NCBI RefSeq assembly: GCF_017313785.1
Contig: NZ_JAFLNL010000008.1
Location: 1-64,000, forward strand
DNA: 64,000 nt
Direction: 5' to 3'
From: Flagellimonas aurea
GTDB taxonomy: Bacteria; Bacteroidota; Bacteroidia; Flavobacteriales; Flavobacteriaceae
Made by a program: the position numbers and the translations under genes
Shown: positions 18,143 to 28,958 of the stretch, piece after piece
Layout: every line of letters starts with the position of its first letter
Position numbering within the stretch: the stretch's first letter is position 1
Notes under the pieces: generated by a model
The model's input: only the letters and a program-made list of their open reading frames with translations
Databases searched by the model: none
What the model was told of the DNA's origin: nothing

Positions 18143-19762
18143 TTATTTTCCGTTGAACCAAATCATCACATAGATCACTATGGCAATGATGATCAAGGAA
18201 ATAAGAATATCCTTCCAGTTATAACTGTTCTTGTTATGCTTTTTCTCTTCCTCCGAAATGGTAGCATAGGTGAGGTTTTTAAGTTTCTCCTCAGAAGGCG
18301 GTGCTGTAGCGTAGCTCACGACCACTATCAAAATGATACAGAAAAGGAAGAACCAAGAGGCAAAGGATAAAAAGTTCATATCACCCAAGAGGAACCAAAA
18401 GCTATCCGGGTTCAAGGAATCTTTGACCAACTCGAGTACAATTCTCAAAGCTCCCACAATAAACCCAACTACCATGGTTACAAATGCACCTTGGGCATTG
18501 ATTCGTTTATGAAAAATCCCTAACAGGAATACTGCGGTAATAGGCGGAGCTATATAGGATTGTACGCTCTGCAAATATTCGTAGAGCACGCCGGAAATAT
18601 TGGCCATGATGGGAATCCAGATGATACCGATGATCACCACGATCACGGTTGCTATCTGACCTGTCCTCACCAACTTCTTTTCAGGTGTGTTGGGTCTCAA
18701 TTTTTTATAGATATCCACCGTAAATAAGGTGGAACAAGAATTGAACACGGAGGCCAAAGAACTCATTAAAGCAGCCAAAAGACCAGCCGCCACAAGCCCG
18801 CGGAGCCCCGATGGCAATAAGTTGCTCATTAAAACGGGGAAAGCTTCATCGGGACTGTCCCATTGTAATTCTCCACGCATTTTAAGCGTTAAGGCGATAA
18901 CGCCCGGAATCAAAAACAAGAATACGGGCAAAAGTTTTAACAGGGCTCCAAAAATAGTCCCTCTCCTACCCTCTTTAATATTCTTTGCGGTCAATGCCCG
19001 TTGTACGATATATTGGTCGGTACACCAATACCAGATACCCGTAATGGTACTGGCAATCAAAAGTGGCGGCCATGGAAAATCTGGATCCGAGGCTGCTCTC
19101 CACATATTTAAATATTCGGGAGTTACGGTTTCCTTCATACTTTCCCATCCTCCGACATGATCAAGACCAATAATGGTAAGTGCAGCGGCCCCGATCACCA
19201 AAATAACGGCTTGCAGGGTCTCGGTATAAACGACCGCTCTCATACCTCCCAGCACTGTGTAGATTCCAGTCAGTATGACTGTTGCAATCGCACCTGTCCA
19301 AAAATCGATGCCCAAGAGTGCGGAAACCACAATTCCGCCCGCATAAATGGTCACGGAAATTTTGGTGAGCACGTAGGCCACGATGGAGAATACGGAAAGT
19401 ATCCATCTTGACCTGGCATCAAAACGTTTTTCCAGGAACTCGGGCATAGTGAAAACTCCAGCTCTTGCATAAAAGGGCAGAAATACCCATCCCAGAATCA
19501 AAACTACCCAAGCCTGTATCTCGTAAATCAGCATGGGCAAACGGTCCCCAGCACCAGCTCCTGCCAATCCCACAACGTGTTCCGACCCTATGTTCGAGGC
19601 AAAAATCGATGCTCCGACAACGAACCATCCTACATTTCTACCAGCTAAAAAATAGTCTTCGGTATTGTTCTCCTTTTTCCGAATTACCCATAGTGCAATT
19701 CCCAGAAGAATCAAAAAGTATATGGATATGGCTACCCAATCAAAAGTATCCAATGTCTGCAT
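18143..19762 (-). CDS. Sodium/sugar symporter (SSS family, vSGLT-like)
   Basis: The 539-residue inner-membrane protein has about 13-14 hydrophobic segments. The SSS core includes DYFLAGRNVGWFVVGASIFA, the Na+/sugar region SNIGSEHVVGLAGAGA, and GMRAVVYTETLQAVIL. A final anchor reads DILISLIIIAIVIYVMIWF. Overall it resembles the Vibrio galactose transporter. As the last gene of the arabinose operon (9 bp after the mutarotase gene), it most likely carries free L-arabinose into the cytoplasm; the sugar specificity is inferred from context only. Confidence 0.93.
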   Translation of the reverse strand: MQTLDTFDWVAISIYFLILLGIALWVIRKKENNTEDYFLAGRNVGWFVVGASIFASNIGSEHVVGLAGAGAGDRLPMLIYEIQAWVVLILGWVFLPFYARAGVFTMPEFLEKRFDARSRWILSVFSIVAYVLTKISVTIYAGGIVVSALLGIDFWTGAIATVILTGIYTVLGGMRAVVYTETLQAVILVIGAAALTIIGLDHVGGWESMKETVTPEYLNMWRAASDPDFPWPPLLIASTITGIWYWCTDQYIVQRALTAKNIKEGRRGTIFGALLKLLPVFLFLIPGVIALTLKMRGELQWDSPDEAFPVLMSNLLPSGLRGLVAAGLLAALMSSLASVFNSCSTLFTVDIYKKLRPNTPEKKLVRTGQIATVIVVIIGIIWIPIMANISGVLYEYLQSVQSYIAPPITAVFLLGIFHKRINAQGAFVTMVVGFIVGALRIVLELVKDSLNPDSFWFLLGDMNFLSFASWFFLFCIILIVVVSYATAPPSEEKLKNLTYATISEEEKKHNKNSYNWKDILISLIIIAIVIYVMIWFNGK

Positions 19763-19771
19763 GCAGTTATT

Positions 19772-20956
19772 TTATTTGGTTGATAATTTATACATGGTCC
19801 TCGAAGTATATTTTTCACCAGGATTCAGCCTAACCGATGGAAAATCCGACTGGTTGGGACTATCTGGATAGTGTTGTGTTTCCAAACAGAAGCCTGAGCG
19901 CTTGACATAGGTACCTCCTCCTTTTGCAGGCAAGGTTCCATCCAAAAAGTTTCCGCTGTAAAACTGAATCGCGGGCTCTTTGGTGTATACTTCCATAAAA
20001 CGTCCCGTTTTTTCGTGATATGCCGAGGCGGCCAAACGAAAGTTGTCCTTACCCTCATTAAGCACCCAACAGTGATCGTAACCTAGACCAAGTCCCAATT
20101 GCTCGTTTTCGGCTTCTATCTCCTTACCGATCAGTTTGGGCTCCGTGAAATCGAAAGGCGTTCCCGCTACTTCCCTTAATTCTCCTGTTGGAATCAAACC
20201 TCCATCGACGGGCAGATAAGTATCGGCATTCAAATAAATCTTATGGTCCAAAACTGGTTTGGAAAGTTGTCCTGAAAGATTAAAATAACTGTGCTGCGTT
20301 AAGTTTACCACAGTTGGCTTATCGGTAACGGCCTCATATTGAATGTCAAGGGCGTTGTCATCCGTAAGGGTATAGGTAACTTTTACATCCAATTTTCCAG
20401 GATAGCCTTCTTCGCCATCTTTACTGGTATAGGTAAGCTCCAAGGTTGCTCCTTCGTCGGTAGTTTTGGGCTCGGCGTTCCATACCACTTTATCAAAACC
20501 TTTTTCTCCACCGTGAAGATGGTTGTCCCCATCGTTAGTGGCCAACTTATACGTCTCGCCATCCAAAGAAAATTGACCTCCGGCAATTCGATTACCGTAT
20601 CTCCCTATGAGAGCACCAAAATAAGGGTTGCCATCCAAGTATTGGTCCAAGTTGTCAAAACCTAGGACGATATCCTCAAATTCCCCTTGCTTATCGGGGG
20701 CCGTCCAACGGGTGATGATACCACCATAAGTGATAACATCTACTTCCATTCCGACATTATTTTTTAAGGTGAATTTCTTCACTTTGGTACCATCTGGCAT
20801 TTCTCCAAACGTAGTTTCTTCGATTGGGTTTTGCTCACTTTCGGTTGTTACGGTCTCCATTTCTGATTGGTTTTCTTTTTTGTTTTGCTTACAGCCCATT
20901 GTGCTATAGACCAAAAGCAGAACAGCATACATTATTGAAGGTTTGGCTATCCTCAT
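19772..20956 (-). CDS. Aldose 1-epimerase (mutarotase), lipoprotein form
   Basis: A lipoprotein signal (MRIAKPSIMYAVLLLVYSTMGC) precedes a galactose-mutarotase fold. Catalytic and binding markers are NRIAGGQF, NHLHGGEKGFD, the acid histidine region TQHSYFNLSG, GYDHCWVLN, and the base glutamate in SGFCLETQHYPDSPN. It interconverts alpha and beta anomers of a free sugar, here probably L-arabinose released in the periplasm, before uptake or isomerisation. At 394 residues it is longer than cytosolic GalM because of the signal and linker. It lies 22 bp after araA. Confidence 0.92.
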   Translation of the reverse strand: MRIAKPSIMYAVLLLVYSTMGCKQNKKENQSEMETVTTESEQNPIEETTFGEMPDGTKVKKFTLKNNVGMEVDVITYGGIITRWTAPDKQGEFEDIVLGFDNLDQYLDGNPYFGALIGRYGNRIAGGQFSLDGETYKLATNDGDNHLHGGEKGFDKVVWNAEPKTTDEGATLELTYTSKDGEEGYPGKLDVKVTYTLTDDNALDIQYEAVTDKPTVVNLTQHSYFNLSGQLSKPVLDHKIYLNADTYLPVDGGLIPTGELREVAGTPFDFTEPKLIGKEIEAENEQLGLGLGYDHCWVLNEGKDNFRLAASAYHEKTGRFMEVYTKEPAIQFYSGNFLDGTLPAKGGGTYVKRSGFCLETQHYPDSPNQSDFPSVRLNPGEKYTSRTMYKLSTK

Positions 20957-20978
20957 AATTATAGTTTTTGTTAGTTAA

Positions 20979-22484
20979 TTACATCCCATGCTGAAAAAGG
21001 TGATAATAGGCTTCGTTAGCATGGAGTTGATCTTTAAATGCCCTTAGTTTCGTATCCGAATCTATGACTAAAAGTTCTATTCCGAAAATATCGGCAAAAT
21101 CTTCCATATATTCTGTAGTCAATGCTTGGGTATATACCGTATGGTGCGCTCCTCCCGCATGAATCCAAGCGGTTGCGGCAATATCCAAGTTGGGCTTAGG
21201 GTCCCAAAGCACCCGTGCCACTGGTAATTTTGGCAAATCGGCCATAGGAGCTACTGCTTCCACTTCGTTCACGATCAAACGGAACCTGTTGCCCATATCT
21301 ATCAATGAAGCATTCAATGCATCACCCGCGGGAGAGTCAAAAACCAACCTAACGGGGTCTTCCTTGCCTCCAATACCCAACGGATGTACTTCACAGGATG
21401 GCTTTGCACTGGCAATGGAAGGACATATTTCCAACATGTGCGACCCCAAAACATAATCTTTTTGAGGTGTAAAATGATAGGTATAATCCTCCATAAAGGA
21501 TGTTCCACCCTCTAAGCCTTCGGCCATCACTTTCATGGCTCGCGTCAAGGCTGCGGTTTTCCAATCGCCCTCTGCTCCAAAACCATAACCATCGGCCATT
21601 AAACGCTGAACGGCAAGACCTGGCAGCTGTTTTAGGATGCCCAGATTCTCAAAAGTATCGGTAAAGGCCTTGAACCCGCCTTCGTCCAAAAAGGTTCTAA
21701 GTGCCAGTTCAATTTTGGCCGCTTCTATCAAAGATTGACGTTTTGCCCCATTTTTTTGGAGAGATTCTGATAATCGGTAACTCGCTTCGTACTCCTCCAT
21801 CAATTGATTCACCGCGTTCTGTTCCAATCCGTCGATAATATCGGTGATCTCTGATGAATCGTAGCCGTTGACCGCTACGCCAAAACGCAATTGGGCAGCA
21901 ACTTTATCCCCTTCGGTAACGGCAACCTCGCGCATGTTATCTCCTAAACGGGCCACTTTGATGTGCTTAAGTTCATCCACACCAAGGGCAACGCGTGCCC
22001 ACACGGAAAGTTTGCTTTGCACTCGGTCATCTTTCCAATGCCCCACAACTACTTTTCGGTTTTTACGCATCCGTGACATCATAAAACCAAATTCACGGTC
22101 GCCATGTGCCGATTGGTTCAAGTTCATAAAATCCATATCAATGCTGCCCCAAGGGATTTCAGCATTGAACTGTGTATGCAAATGGCACAACGGTTTGCTC
22201 AAAATGGAGAGTCCTGCAATCCACATTTTTGCTGGTGAAAAGGTATGCATCCACGTTACCACTCCAATACAGGATGGTTCGTTGCTGGCTTCGCGACAAA
22301 CTGCTGTTATTTCGTCCGGTGTGGTTACAATGGGTTTAAAAACCAAGTTAACCGGCAATTTTCCAGTTGCATTCAATCCATCTACTATTGCTTTGGAATT
22401 GCTGGCCACTTGTTTTAAAGTCTCCGGTCCGTACAAATGTTGGCTTCCTGTTACAAACCAGATTTCCTTTTGAGATATTTTCAT
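20979..22484 (-). CDS. araA: L-arabinose isomerase
   Basis: The 501-residue cytoplasmic enzyme converts L-arabinose to L-ribulose with Mn2+. The N-terminus [17 protein letters not shown] is diagnostic. Metal and catalytic regions are [43 protein letters not shown], and [13 protein letters not shown] near the C-terminus. Length is normal. It lies 14 bp after araD in the order araB-araD-araA, the usual Bacteroidota set. Confidence 0.98.
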   Translation of the reverse strand: MKISQKEIWFVTGSQHLYGPETLKQVASNSKAIVDGLNATGKLPVNLVFKPIVTTPDEITAVCREASNEPSCIGVVTWMHTFSPAKMWIAGLSILSKPLCHLHTQFNAEIPWGSIDMDFMNLNQSAHGDREFGFMMSRMRKNRKVVVGHWKDDRVQSKLSVWARVALGVDELKHIKVARLGDNMREVAVTEGDKVAAQLRFGVAVNGYDSSEITDIIDGLEQNAVNQLMEEYEASYRLSESLQKNGAKRQSLIEAAKIELALRTFLDEGGFKAFTDTFENLGILKQLPGLAVQRLMADGYGFGAEGDWKTAALTRAMKVMAEGLEGGTSFMEDYTYHFTPQKDYVLGSHMLEICPSIASAKPSCEVHPLGIGGKEDPVRLVFDSPAGDALNASLIDMGNRFRLIVNEVEAVAPMADLPKLPVARVLWDPKPNLDIAATAWIHAGGAHHTVYTQALTTEYMEDFADIFGIELLVIDSDTKLRAFKDQLHANEAYYHLFQHGM

Positions 22485-22498
22485 TTACTGTAGTTTAT

Positions 22499-23200
22499 TT
22501 ATTGACCGTAATAGGCATTCTTGCCATGCTTACGTTCGTAGTGTTTTTTTATTAGGGAGTCTTTTAATCTTGGTGCCTGTGGATTGATCTGCAAGGTCAA
22601 GTAGGCCATTTGGGCCACAGTTTCCAGTACTTTGGTATTGTAAACGGCTTTGGACGCATTTTTGCCCCAAGCAAACGGACCATGGTTTCCAATCAGTACC
22701 ATCTCGACCTCGTTGTAATCCAAATTTCTTTCCTTGAAGCAGTCCAAAATCTGAATACCCGTATTATGCTCGTAATTGCCTTCGATAAGTTCGTCGGCCA
22801 TTGGCGGCGCACAGGGAATATCTTGCGTAAGATGGTCGGCATGTGTGGTGCCGAAAATCGGGATGTCCCTTTGTGCCTGTGCCCACGAAACGGAATACAT
22901 GGCATGCGTATGCGCCACTCCTCCGATATTCTCCCAATTTTTATAGAGATAACTATGTGTTTTGGTATCGGATGACGGTCTTAAACTGCCCTCGACCACA
23001 TTGTTATCGTAATCCATGATGACGATATCCTCAGGCTTCAAGGTCTCATAGGGCACACCACTGGGTTTTATCGCAAAAACAGCGTTTTCCCTGTCCAAAG
23101 CACTCACGTTACCAAAGGTGTAGATGACCAAACCCAAGGCATTGAGTTCCATGTTCGCTTCGTAGCATTCTTCTTTAAGCGATTTGTATTTAGAGCTCAT
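22499..23200 (-). CDS. araD: L-ribulose-5-phosphate 4-epimerase
   Basis: I start at MSSKYKSLKEECYEANMELN (233 residues, normal for the family); a longer frame from 23272 would overlap araB. Class II aldolase/epimerase markers are FGNVSALDRE, IKPSGVPYETL, the substrate loop LRPSSDTKTH, and the zinc ligands in VAHTHAMYSVSWAQA and FGTTHADH. It yields D-xylulose 5-phosphate for the pentose phosphate pathway. Its start is one base away from the araB stop. Confidence 0.97.
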   Translation of the reverse strand: MSSKYKSLKEECYEANMELNALGLVIYTFGNVSALDRENAVFAIKPSGVPYETLKPEDIVIMDYDNNVVEGSLRPSSDTKTHSYLYKNWENIGGVAHTHAMYSVSWAQAQRDIPIFGTTHADHLTQDIPCAPPMADELIEGNYEHNTGIQILDCFKERNLDYNEVEMVLIGNHGPFAWGKNASKAVYNTKVLETVAQMAYLTLQINPQAPRLKDSLIKKHYERKHGKNAYYGQ

Positions 23201-23201
23201 C

Positions 23202-24878
23202 TTATGTGTTTTTGTTCGTTTGTTCTTCCACAAAATTTCCAAGCTGTTTATACGCTTCCAACAACTGGGCATATACCTTCACTTGGGACGCTTGTGGAAA
23301 ATATTCTGCTTCATAGTCACTTCCCATTACCTTACTGGCCTCGATTACATTTTCGTAGATTCCAGCAGCAACGGCTGCATAAATTGCTGCACCCAAGGCA
23401 GGCGCCTGATCGGATTCTGCAATTTTAATGGGCATATTCAGTACATTGGCCAAAGTCTGCATAATGAAAGGCGATTTTCTGGCCACGCCACCAATACCTA
23501 TGACGGTCTCGATTTTGACACCTTCTTCTTCAAAACGATCCACTATCATTTTGGCACCAAAGCAAATGGCATTGACCAAGGATTTGAAAATATGGGGAGC
23601 CTTCGTACCCAGCGATATTCCAGAAATGGCACTTTTCAATTCTTGATTGGCATCTGGAGTTCTCCTGCCATTTACCCAGTCCAATGCAACTGGGACGACT
23701 TCGGACAAAGCAATTGCCTCGGCCTGTACCGCCAAAGACCGAATAAATTTTGATTCTACCTCAGCCTTGAGCTCGGCTTTTTGTTCCTCCGACAATACCT
23801 CGGAGTTTAAAACCAAGTTATCTATCGGCCATTGCAATACATCCTTGAACCATGCCAATACATCACCAAAAGCGGATTGACCTGCTTCCAGACCGACCAT
23901 GCCAGGAATTACGGAACCATCGACCTGTCCACAGATGCCTTTAACCGTTTTGTCGCCAACTGCTTCGTTGGATGAGACCATGATGTCACAAGTGGACGTT
24001 CCCATGACTCGGACAAGTGCGTGGTGGTCTACTTTGGCGCCAACGGCACCTGCATGGGCATCAAAAGTGCCCACAGCGATTACGGTATCTGTAGTAAGAC
24101 CTAATTTGTCCGCCCACTCTTTGTTCAGATGGCCCGCAATTTCGTTGGATGTAAATGTATCTTCATACAGATTATCACGGAGTGATGCCAAATACGGATC
24201 CAATTTTGATAAAAAAGCTGCATCGGGAAGTCCGCCCCAGCTTTCGTGCCACATAGCTTTGTGTCCTGCTGCGCATCGACTTCGTTTGAATTTTTTCAAA
24301 TCTTTTTCATCCGCCAAGAGATAGGTGATGAAATCGCAATGTTCCATCCATGTATGGGTAGCATTAATTACGCTTTTATCCTCTCTGGCCACATGAAGAA
24401 TTTTGGCCCAGAACCACTCGGAAGAATAGATTCCTCCTTCATATTTGGTATAATCTTCCCCGCCCCAGCTTCTGGCCAGTTCATTGATCTCGTTTGCTTC
24501 TTTTACTGCAGTATGGTCTTTCCAAAGCACCATCATGGCATTGGGATTTTCCTCAAAACCTTCCGTGCAAGCCAATGCTGTACCGTCTTGGGTCACTGGC
24601 ATTGGCGAAGAACCTGTGGTATCGATACAGATTCCTTTTACGGTTTCTGGGGACACCTCGCTTTGCTTCATCACGGAGGTTATGGTATGTTCCAATCCCT
24701 CGATATGATCTAAGGGGTGTTGTCTAAACTGGTTGATGGCGGGGTCACAGTATTTTTGTGCTTTCCATCTAGGATACCAGAATACTTCGGAGGCCAGTTC
24801 CGCTCCGTTTTGGGAATCGATCATTACCGCTCTAACCGAGTCGGAACCATAATCGAGTCCTATTACATATTTTTTCAT
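23202..24878 (-). CDS. araB: Ribulokinase
   Basis: The 558-residue FGGY-family kinase starts with the phosphate-binding motif YVIGLDYGSDSVRAVMID. It contains WKDHTA and the FGGY ATP-binding region (IGIGGVARKSPFIMQTLANV). It phosphorylates L-ribulose with ATP. GTFDAHAGAVGA and MGTSTCDIM are typical of AraB rather than xylulokinase. It is the fourth gene of the arabinose operon, after the GH51 gene (57 bp). Confidence 0.97.
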   Translation of the reverse strand: MKKYVIGLDYGSDSVRAVMIDSQNGAELASEVFWYPRWKAQKYCDPAINQFRQHPLDHIEGLEHTITSVMKQSEVSPETVKGICIDTTGSSPMPVTQDGTALACTEGFEENPNAMMVLWKDHTAVKEANEINELARSWGGEDYTKYEGGIYSSEWFWAKILHVAREDKSVINATHTWMEHCDFITYLLADEKDLKKFKRSRCAAGHKAMWHESWGGLPDAAFLSKLDPYLASLRDNLYEDTFTSNEIAGHLNKEWADKLGLTTDTVIAVGTFDAHAGAVGAKVDHHALVRVMGTSTCDIMVSSNEAVGDKTVKGICGQVDGSVIPGMVGLEAGQSAFGDVLAWFKDVLQWPIDNLVLNSEVLSEEQKAELKAEVESKFIRSLAVQAEAIALSEVVPVALDWVNGRRTPDANQELKSAISGISLGTKAPHIFKSLVNAICFGAKMIVDRFEEEGVKIETVIGIGGVARKSPFIMQTLANVLNMPIKIAESDQAPALGAAIYAAVAAGIYENVIEASKVMGSDYEAEYFPQASQVKVYAQLLEAYKQLGNFVEEQTNKNT

Positions 24879-24935
24879 TAATCCTTCTCTATCTTCGTTT
24901 TATTTTCTTTTCGTGTTCTAAAACACTGTGTTTAA

Positions 24936-26948
24936 CTAAAGTTTTACCTTATATATATTGAAGGCTTGTGCAGGTATGGAAGCTTTCAACATATTGCCCT
25001 CAACAGATGCCGTACCTTTTTTTGGACTGATTTTAAAGGGGTCTTTAAACGAATTTTCAGCCTCCAAATCGTCCATGGCCATGGTCAGCACCTCAACACT
25101 TTCTTGGGTAGTACCACCTTCCATTATGATGGAAAGGTTTTGTCCCACTTCTGATGTATTGACCACCTTTATAATCAATTCGTTTGTATTCGCATCTTTT
25201 GCTACTGTGGCATAAAGTCCACCTTTTCCAATAATTTTTTCTCCATTCTCCGTAATCTTCAAAAGGTCGGTTCCGGGATTAGTAGAATACATTTTTTGTA
25301 CTTGATAGTTGGGTGTCCCGAAGGATTCCAAATTATTGAACCAGATCATATCCGGTGTCCATTGCCAACCATCTGCATGGGCCATCAAAGGGGCATACGA
25401 TGTTAAATGAACCACTTCGGCATTTCTTTCCAAACCCGTCATAAATGCTGCTTCGGATAATGCTGCATTCCAGTTGTTCTTGTTATCGGGGCTCGCTATG
25501 GCTACGGTTTGGGCCGCGTACTCCCCTGCGAACACTTTAGGTCCATTTCTATCATAACCGTCATAACGGTCCGCATTTTCGCGGAACCATTTTGGTGGCT
25601 TGTAGTAGTGCTCGTCAACAATTTCGGCGTTCATTTGCTTAAGCTGCTCCCAACCGTATTCAAAATAATCACCTTCTGGGAAAGGTCCGCTACCTGAAAC
25701 TATGATGATTTCCGGATATTTGGACTTGATGGCTTCCTCGAACACTTTATACCTTTCGATGTAAGCAGGTCCCCATTGTTCATTTCCTATTCCGATATAT
25801 TTCATATTGAAAGGCTCTGGGTGACCCATATCGACACGTACCCGACCCCAAGCGGTATCGGCATCTCCATTCGCAAATTCAATCAAATCCAAGGCATCTT
25901 GCACATAAGGGTCCAATTCGTCCATGGGCACCAATTCCCCTGTGTTAAACTGGCAAGCGATACCACATCCCAAAATGGGAAGGGGCTCTGCTCCCATATC
26001 CTCGGACAATTGAAAATATTCAAAGAATCCCAATCCAAAACTTTGATAGTAATCTGGTGTTGGTCGGTGGGCAAACTCGGTATTCCAACGGTTTACCAAA
26101 ATTTCCCTATCCGCTATATCGCCAACAGTTTTTTTCCATTGGTATCTTCTGGCCAAGGTTCTGCCTTCTACAATGCATCCACCAGGAAAACGAAGGAATC
26201 CAGGATTTAGATCATCCAACAATTGAACTAAGTCTTTGCGAAGTCCTTTTTTTCTTCCTTTCCAAGTATCTTGGGGGAAAAGGGAAATCATATCCAAATC
26301 AATTTCACCTTCTCCTTCGAAAGTAATTTTGACCTTGGCTTTCATTTCTGATGCACTTGCGGTAAGAGTAGACTCGTAAGTTTTCCAAGAATCGCTATCC
26401 GGACTAATTGAAGTCTCTCCCAAAACATTATCAAGGGAATCAATCACTTGAAGTTTAATTTTTTGGATATTACCAGAACGTTTAGCGGCTTCTATCGAGA
26501 AATCATATTGAGCTCCTTCTTTAACCCCCATGCCTCGGAAGCCTTCATTGATCAAAACATAGCCTTCGTCATTCTTGACCTCTACACGGGCAAAATTGTG
26601 GTTGGCCTCTTCTTCGGCATATTTGATGACGGAAAGAAATCCCGACTCATTGTTATAGGAATGTCTGTCACTATTGGGTTCCATCCAACCTGTTTTGGGC
26701 AAAGTGAACTCAAATGAACGGTTCTTTATCATTTCGGCGTACAATCCTCCATCTGCAGCAAAATTGATGTCCTCAAAAAAGATTCCGTACATGGTAGGCT
26801 GAATTTTTATGCCCGTATCTTCCAGATTCACCACCAATTCTCTGTCCGTTTCAGCTTCTATGTCATCAACTTTGGTTTCCTCTTGGTTCTTACAGCTGTA
26901 AAAACCCGTAACCGCAAGGAATGCCAAAAACGATGTTCTTGTCTGCAT
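24936..26948 (-). CDS. GH51 alpha-L-arabinofuranosidase with CBM-like insert (lipoprotein)
   Basis: The ATG at 26948 gives a signal peptide with Cys (MQTRTSFLAFLAVTGFYSC). Residues ~100-220 form a carbohydrate-binding-like jelly-roll (FSIEAAKRSGNIQKIKLQV). The GH51 barrel follows, with NPGFLRFPGGCIVEG, acid/base Glu in IGIGNEQWG (~388) and the nucleophile Glu in VDEHYYKPP (~445). A C-terminal beta domain closes the protein. It removes terminal alpha-L-arabinofuranose from arabinan or arabinosylated glycans. At 670 residues it is a larger architecture than the second GH51, so the two likely differ in substrate. Confidence 0.95.
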   Translation of the reverse strand: MQTRTSFLAFLAVTGFYSCKNQEETKVDDIEAETDRELVVNLEDTGIKIQPTMYGIFFEDINFAADGGLYAEMIKNRSFEFTLPKTGWMEPNSDRHSYNNESGFLSVIKYAEEEANHNFARVEVKNDEGYVLINEGFRGMGVKEGAQYDFSIEAAKRSGNIQKIKLQVIDSLDNVLGETSISPDSDSWKTYESTLTASASEMKAKVKITFEGEGEIDLDMISLFPQDTWKGRKKGLRKDLVQLLDDLNPGFLRFPGGCIVEGRTLARRYQWKKTVGDIADREILVNRWNTEFAHRPTPDYYQSFGLGFFEYFQLSEDMGAEPLPILGCGIACQFNTGELVPMDELDPYVQDALDLIEFANGDADTAWGRVRVDMGHPEPFNMKYIGIGNEQWGPAYIERYKVFEEAIKSKYPEIIIVSGSGPFPEGDYFEYGWEQLKQMNAEIVDEHYYKPPKWFRENADRYDGYDRNGPKVFAGEYAAQTVAIASPDNKNNWNAALSEAAFMTGLERNAEVVHLTSYAPLMAHADGWQWTPDMIWFNNLESFGTPNYQVQKMYSTNPGTDLLKITENGEKIIGKGGLYATVAKDANTNELIIKVVNTSEVGQNLSIIMEGGTTQESVEVLTMAMDDLEAENSFKDPFKISPKKGTASVEGNMLKASIPAQAFNIYKVKL

Positions 26949-26975
26949 TTTTATGTTGTTCAGTTTGTACATTTA

Positions 26976-28952
26976 TTAATTTTCCTCTGCAGGCAACCAC
27001 ACCTTCATTTTACCGATGCCTCGATTGGACCATGCGTAATAGGGTATGGCGGTTAATCTTTCGTTTGATATGGTTTTGACGCCTCCCAATAATTCGGGCT
27101 GCATCTCCACCTTGAATTCTTCATTGGCAGTGAGTCGGATATCATCAAAAGTGCTTTTATTGTCAATTTCCTCTACCGCATAAACGATAGGACCATACTC
27201 AAGGGACATTTTCCCCAGGTCCTCTTCGACTTCTGGATTGGCCTTCACTTTTCTTACGGACATTGGGAAATCCAGTTCCACCTGATCCCCAGATTTCCAT
27301 GTTCTGGTCAGCGTGAAGTAGCCATTATCGGCGACCAAATCAATCTCCTCCCCGTTTAAACTGAGCTTATTGCTTGCTTCATCTTTGGAAACATATTGAT
27401 ACAAATCTCCAGGCAAAACGGTATTCCTGGACCAGCCAGGTATCCTGAACTTTATGGTAAATTCTCCTTCCATCTCTGGATTTACAGTGAATTTAACTTT
27501 CCCGTCCCATGGGTACGATGTTTCTTGAGTGACCATTATGTCTTGATTCTTCAACTCCACCTTTGCCTCATTGCTCGCGTATAGATTCGTATACAGGGTA
27601 TTGCCCTTTTTGGAATAGATAAGTCCTGGCATGGCGGGAATAAAACGGATCACATTGGTAGGACAGCAAGAGCAATCGAACCAATCCTTTCGGGTGCATG
27701 CTCCTTGGTTGAATTTGTACACGCCGTCGGACTCGAGAGCGTTGGGATAAAAGAACTGTTGTCCATCCAAAGACAACCCAGAAATCAACCCGTTGTACAA
27801 TGTTCTTTCAATAACATCGAAGTATTTTACATCCCCCGTGAGGTTGTGCAACCTATGGTTCCAGTATACATCACCGATAGATGCACATGTTTCGTTGTAG
27901 GCCGTTAGGTTGGGCAGCTCATAATTTTCACCAAATGCCTCGCCATCATGTTTGGCCCCAATACCTCCCGTGATGTACATTTTTTTGTTGACCATGTTTT
28001 CCCAAAGTGCATTTACTGCATCCAAGTAGGCGGTATCTTTTTGAATAGCGGCAATATCCGTCATGGCAGCGTACATATAAACCGCTCTTACGGCATGCCC
28101 TACCACTTCGTCCTGTGCCACAACGGGCAGGTGATCTTGGGAATAAGGACCAAAAAGCTCATGGTTTTCTGGATTGCCCCTATTATCCAAAAAGTATTTG
28201 GAAAGTTTTAGATAATCCTCTTTTCCTGTAATCTGATACAGTTTGATGAGCCCCGTTTCTATAATCTGATGTCCGGGGACAGCAGTGATTTTTCCTTCTC
28301 CATCGCCAAAGGTCTTTACCATTAAATCGGCATTTTTGATGGCGATGTCCAAAAAGTTTCGCTTTCCGGTTGCTTCGTAATGCACAGCTGCGGCTTCATA
28401 CAAATGTCCTGCGTTATACAGCTCGTGGCTCGCAGCCAGGGACTCCCAACGTTCCCCTTTGTCAACATTTACCCAATTGGCGGGCGGTTTGGCGGGGTCA
28501 ATGGTTCGCCATGTGGTCAAATAACCATCCGCTTCCTGCCCTACCTTTATAATGGAGACCAACGAATCGACCAATTTTTCCAATTTGGGATTGGGAGCAC
28601 TGATGAGTGAGTTGGAAGCTCCCTCAATTATTTTGTAGACATCGGTATCATCAAACGGCATGGCACCTTTTACCTCGCCTTCCATTTCTCCCCCTGCAAT
28701 CAAAAAATTGTCAAAACGACCTTCTTCCTGGCATTTGGCCAAAGCATATTCTATCGTTTTTTCCTGAACTCGCTGTATGATCGGCAACCAAAACTCATCG
28801 TTAAGCTTTACATTCTGTATGTTCACAGACTCAATGGGATAGTCCGGTGATTCACCAGCCATGTTTTCATCGCTTGCCTGATTTTTGGAATCTTCCTTGC
28901 AGGATATGGTCAACAAAAGAAGACCTGCTAATGTAAATAAAAGTTTTTTCAT
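26976..28952 (-). CDS. GH127 beta-L-arabinofuranosidase (lipoprotein)
   Basis: The 658-residue lipoprotein (MKKLLFTLAGLLLLTISCKE) has an (alpha/alpha)6 GH127 (formerly DUF1680) domain. Its zinc-thiolate site is visible: Glu and Cys of AYNETCASIG (~354) and the cysteines of FDCSCCPTNV (~427). This is the layout of Bifidobacterium HypBA1, where the middle Cys is the nucleophile. HypBA1 cleaves beta-1,2-linked L-arabinofuranose from hydroxyproline-bound arabino-oligosaccharides. Upstream acid/base candidates lie in GEAFGENYELPN. It sits between the two GH51 genes, with 27 and 6 bp gaps. Confidence 0.95.
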   Translation of the reverse strand: MKKLLFTLAGLLLLTISCKEDSKNQASDENMAGESPDYPIESVNIQNVKLNDEFWLPIIQRVQEKTIEYALAKCQEEGRFDNFLIAGGEMEGEVKGAMPFDDTDVYKIIEGASNSLISAPNPKLEKLVDSLVSIIKVGQEADGYLTTWRTIDPAKPPANWVNVDKGERWESLAASHELYNAGHLYEAAAVHYEATGKRNFLDIAIKNADLMVKTFGDGEGKITAVPGHQIIETGLIKLYQITGKEDYLKLSKYFLDNRGNPENHELFGPYSQDHLPVVAQDEVVGHAVRAVYMYAAMTDIAAIQKDTAYLDAVNALWENMVNKKMYITGGIGAKHDGEAFGENYELPNLTAYNETCASIGDVYWNHRLHNLTGDVKYFDVIERTLYNGLISGLSLDGQQFFYPNALESDGVYKFNQGACTRKDWFDCSCCPTNVIRFIPAMPGLIYSKKGNTLYTNLYASNEAKVELKNQDIMVTQETSYPWDGKVKFTVNPEMEGEFTIKFRIPGWSRNTVLPGDLYQYVSKDEASNKLSLNGEEIDLVADNGYFTLTRTWKSGDQVELDFPMSVRKVKANPEVEEDLGKMSLEYGPIVYAVEEIDNKSTFDDIRLTANEEFKVEMQPELLGGVKTISNERLTAIPYYAWSNRGIGKMKVWLPAEEN

Positions 28953-28958
28953 ATTCTC

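Noticed and set aside
21868..22473. 201-codon open frame on the plus strand opposite araA
   Set aside because: It is wholly antisense to a secure araA gene and its residues resemble no family; long shadow frames are expected opposite conserved genes.
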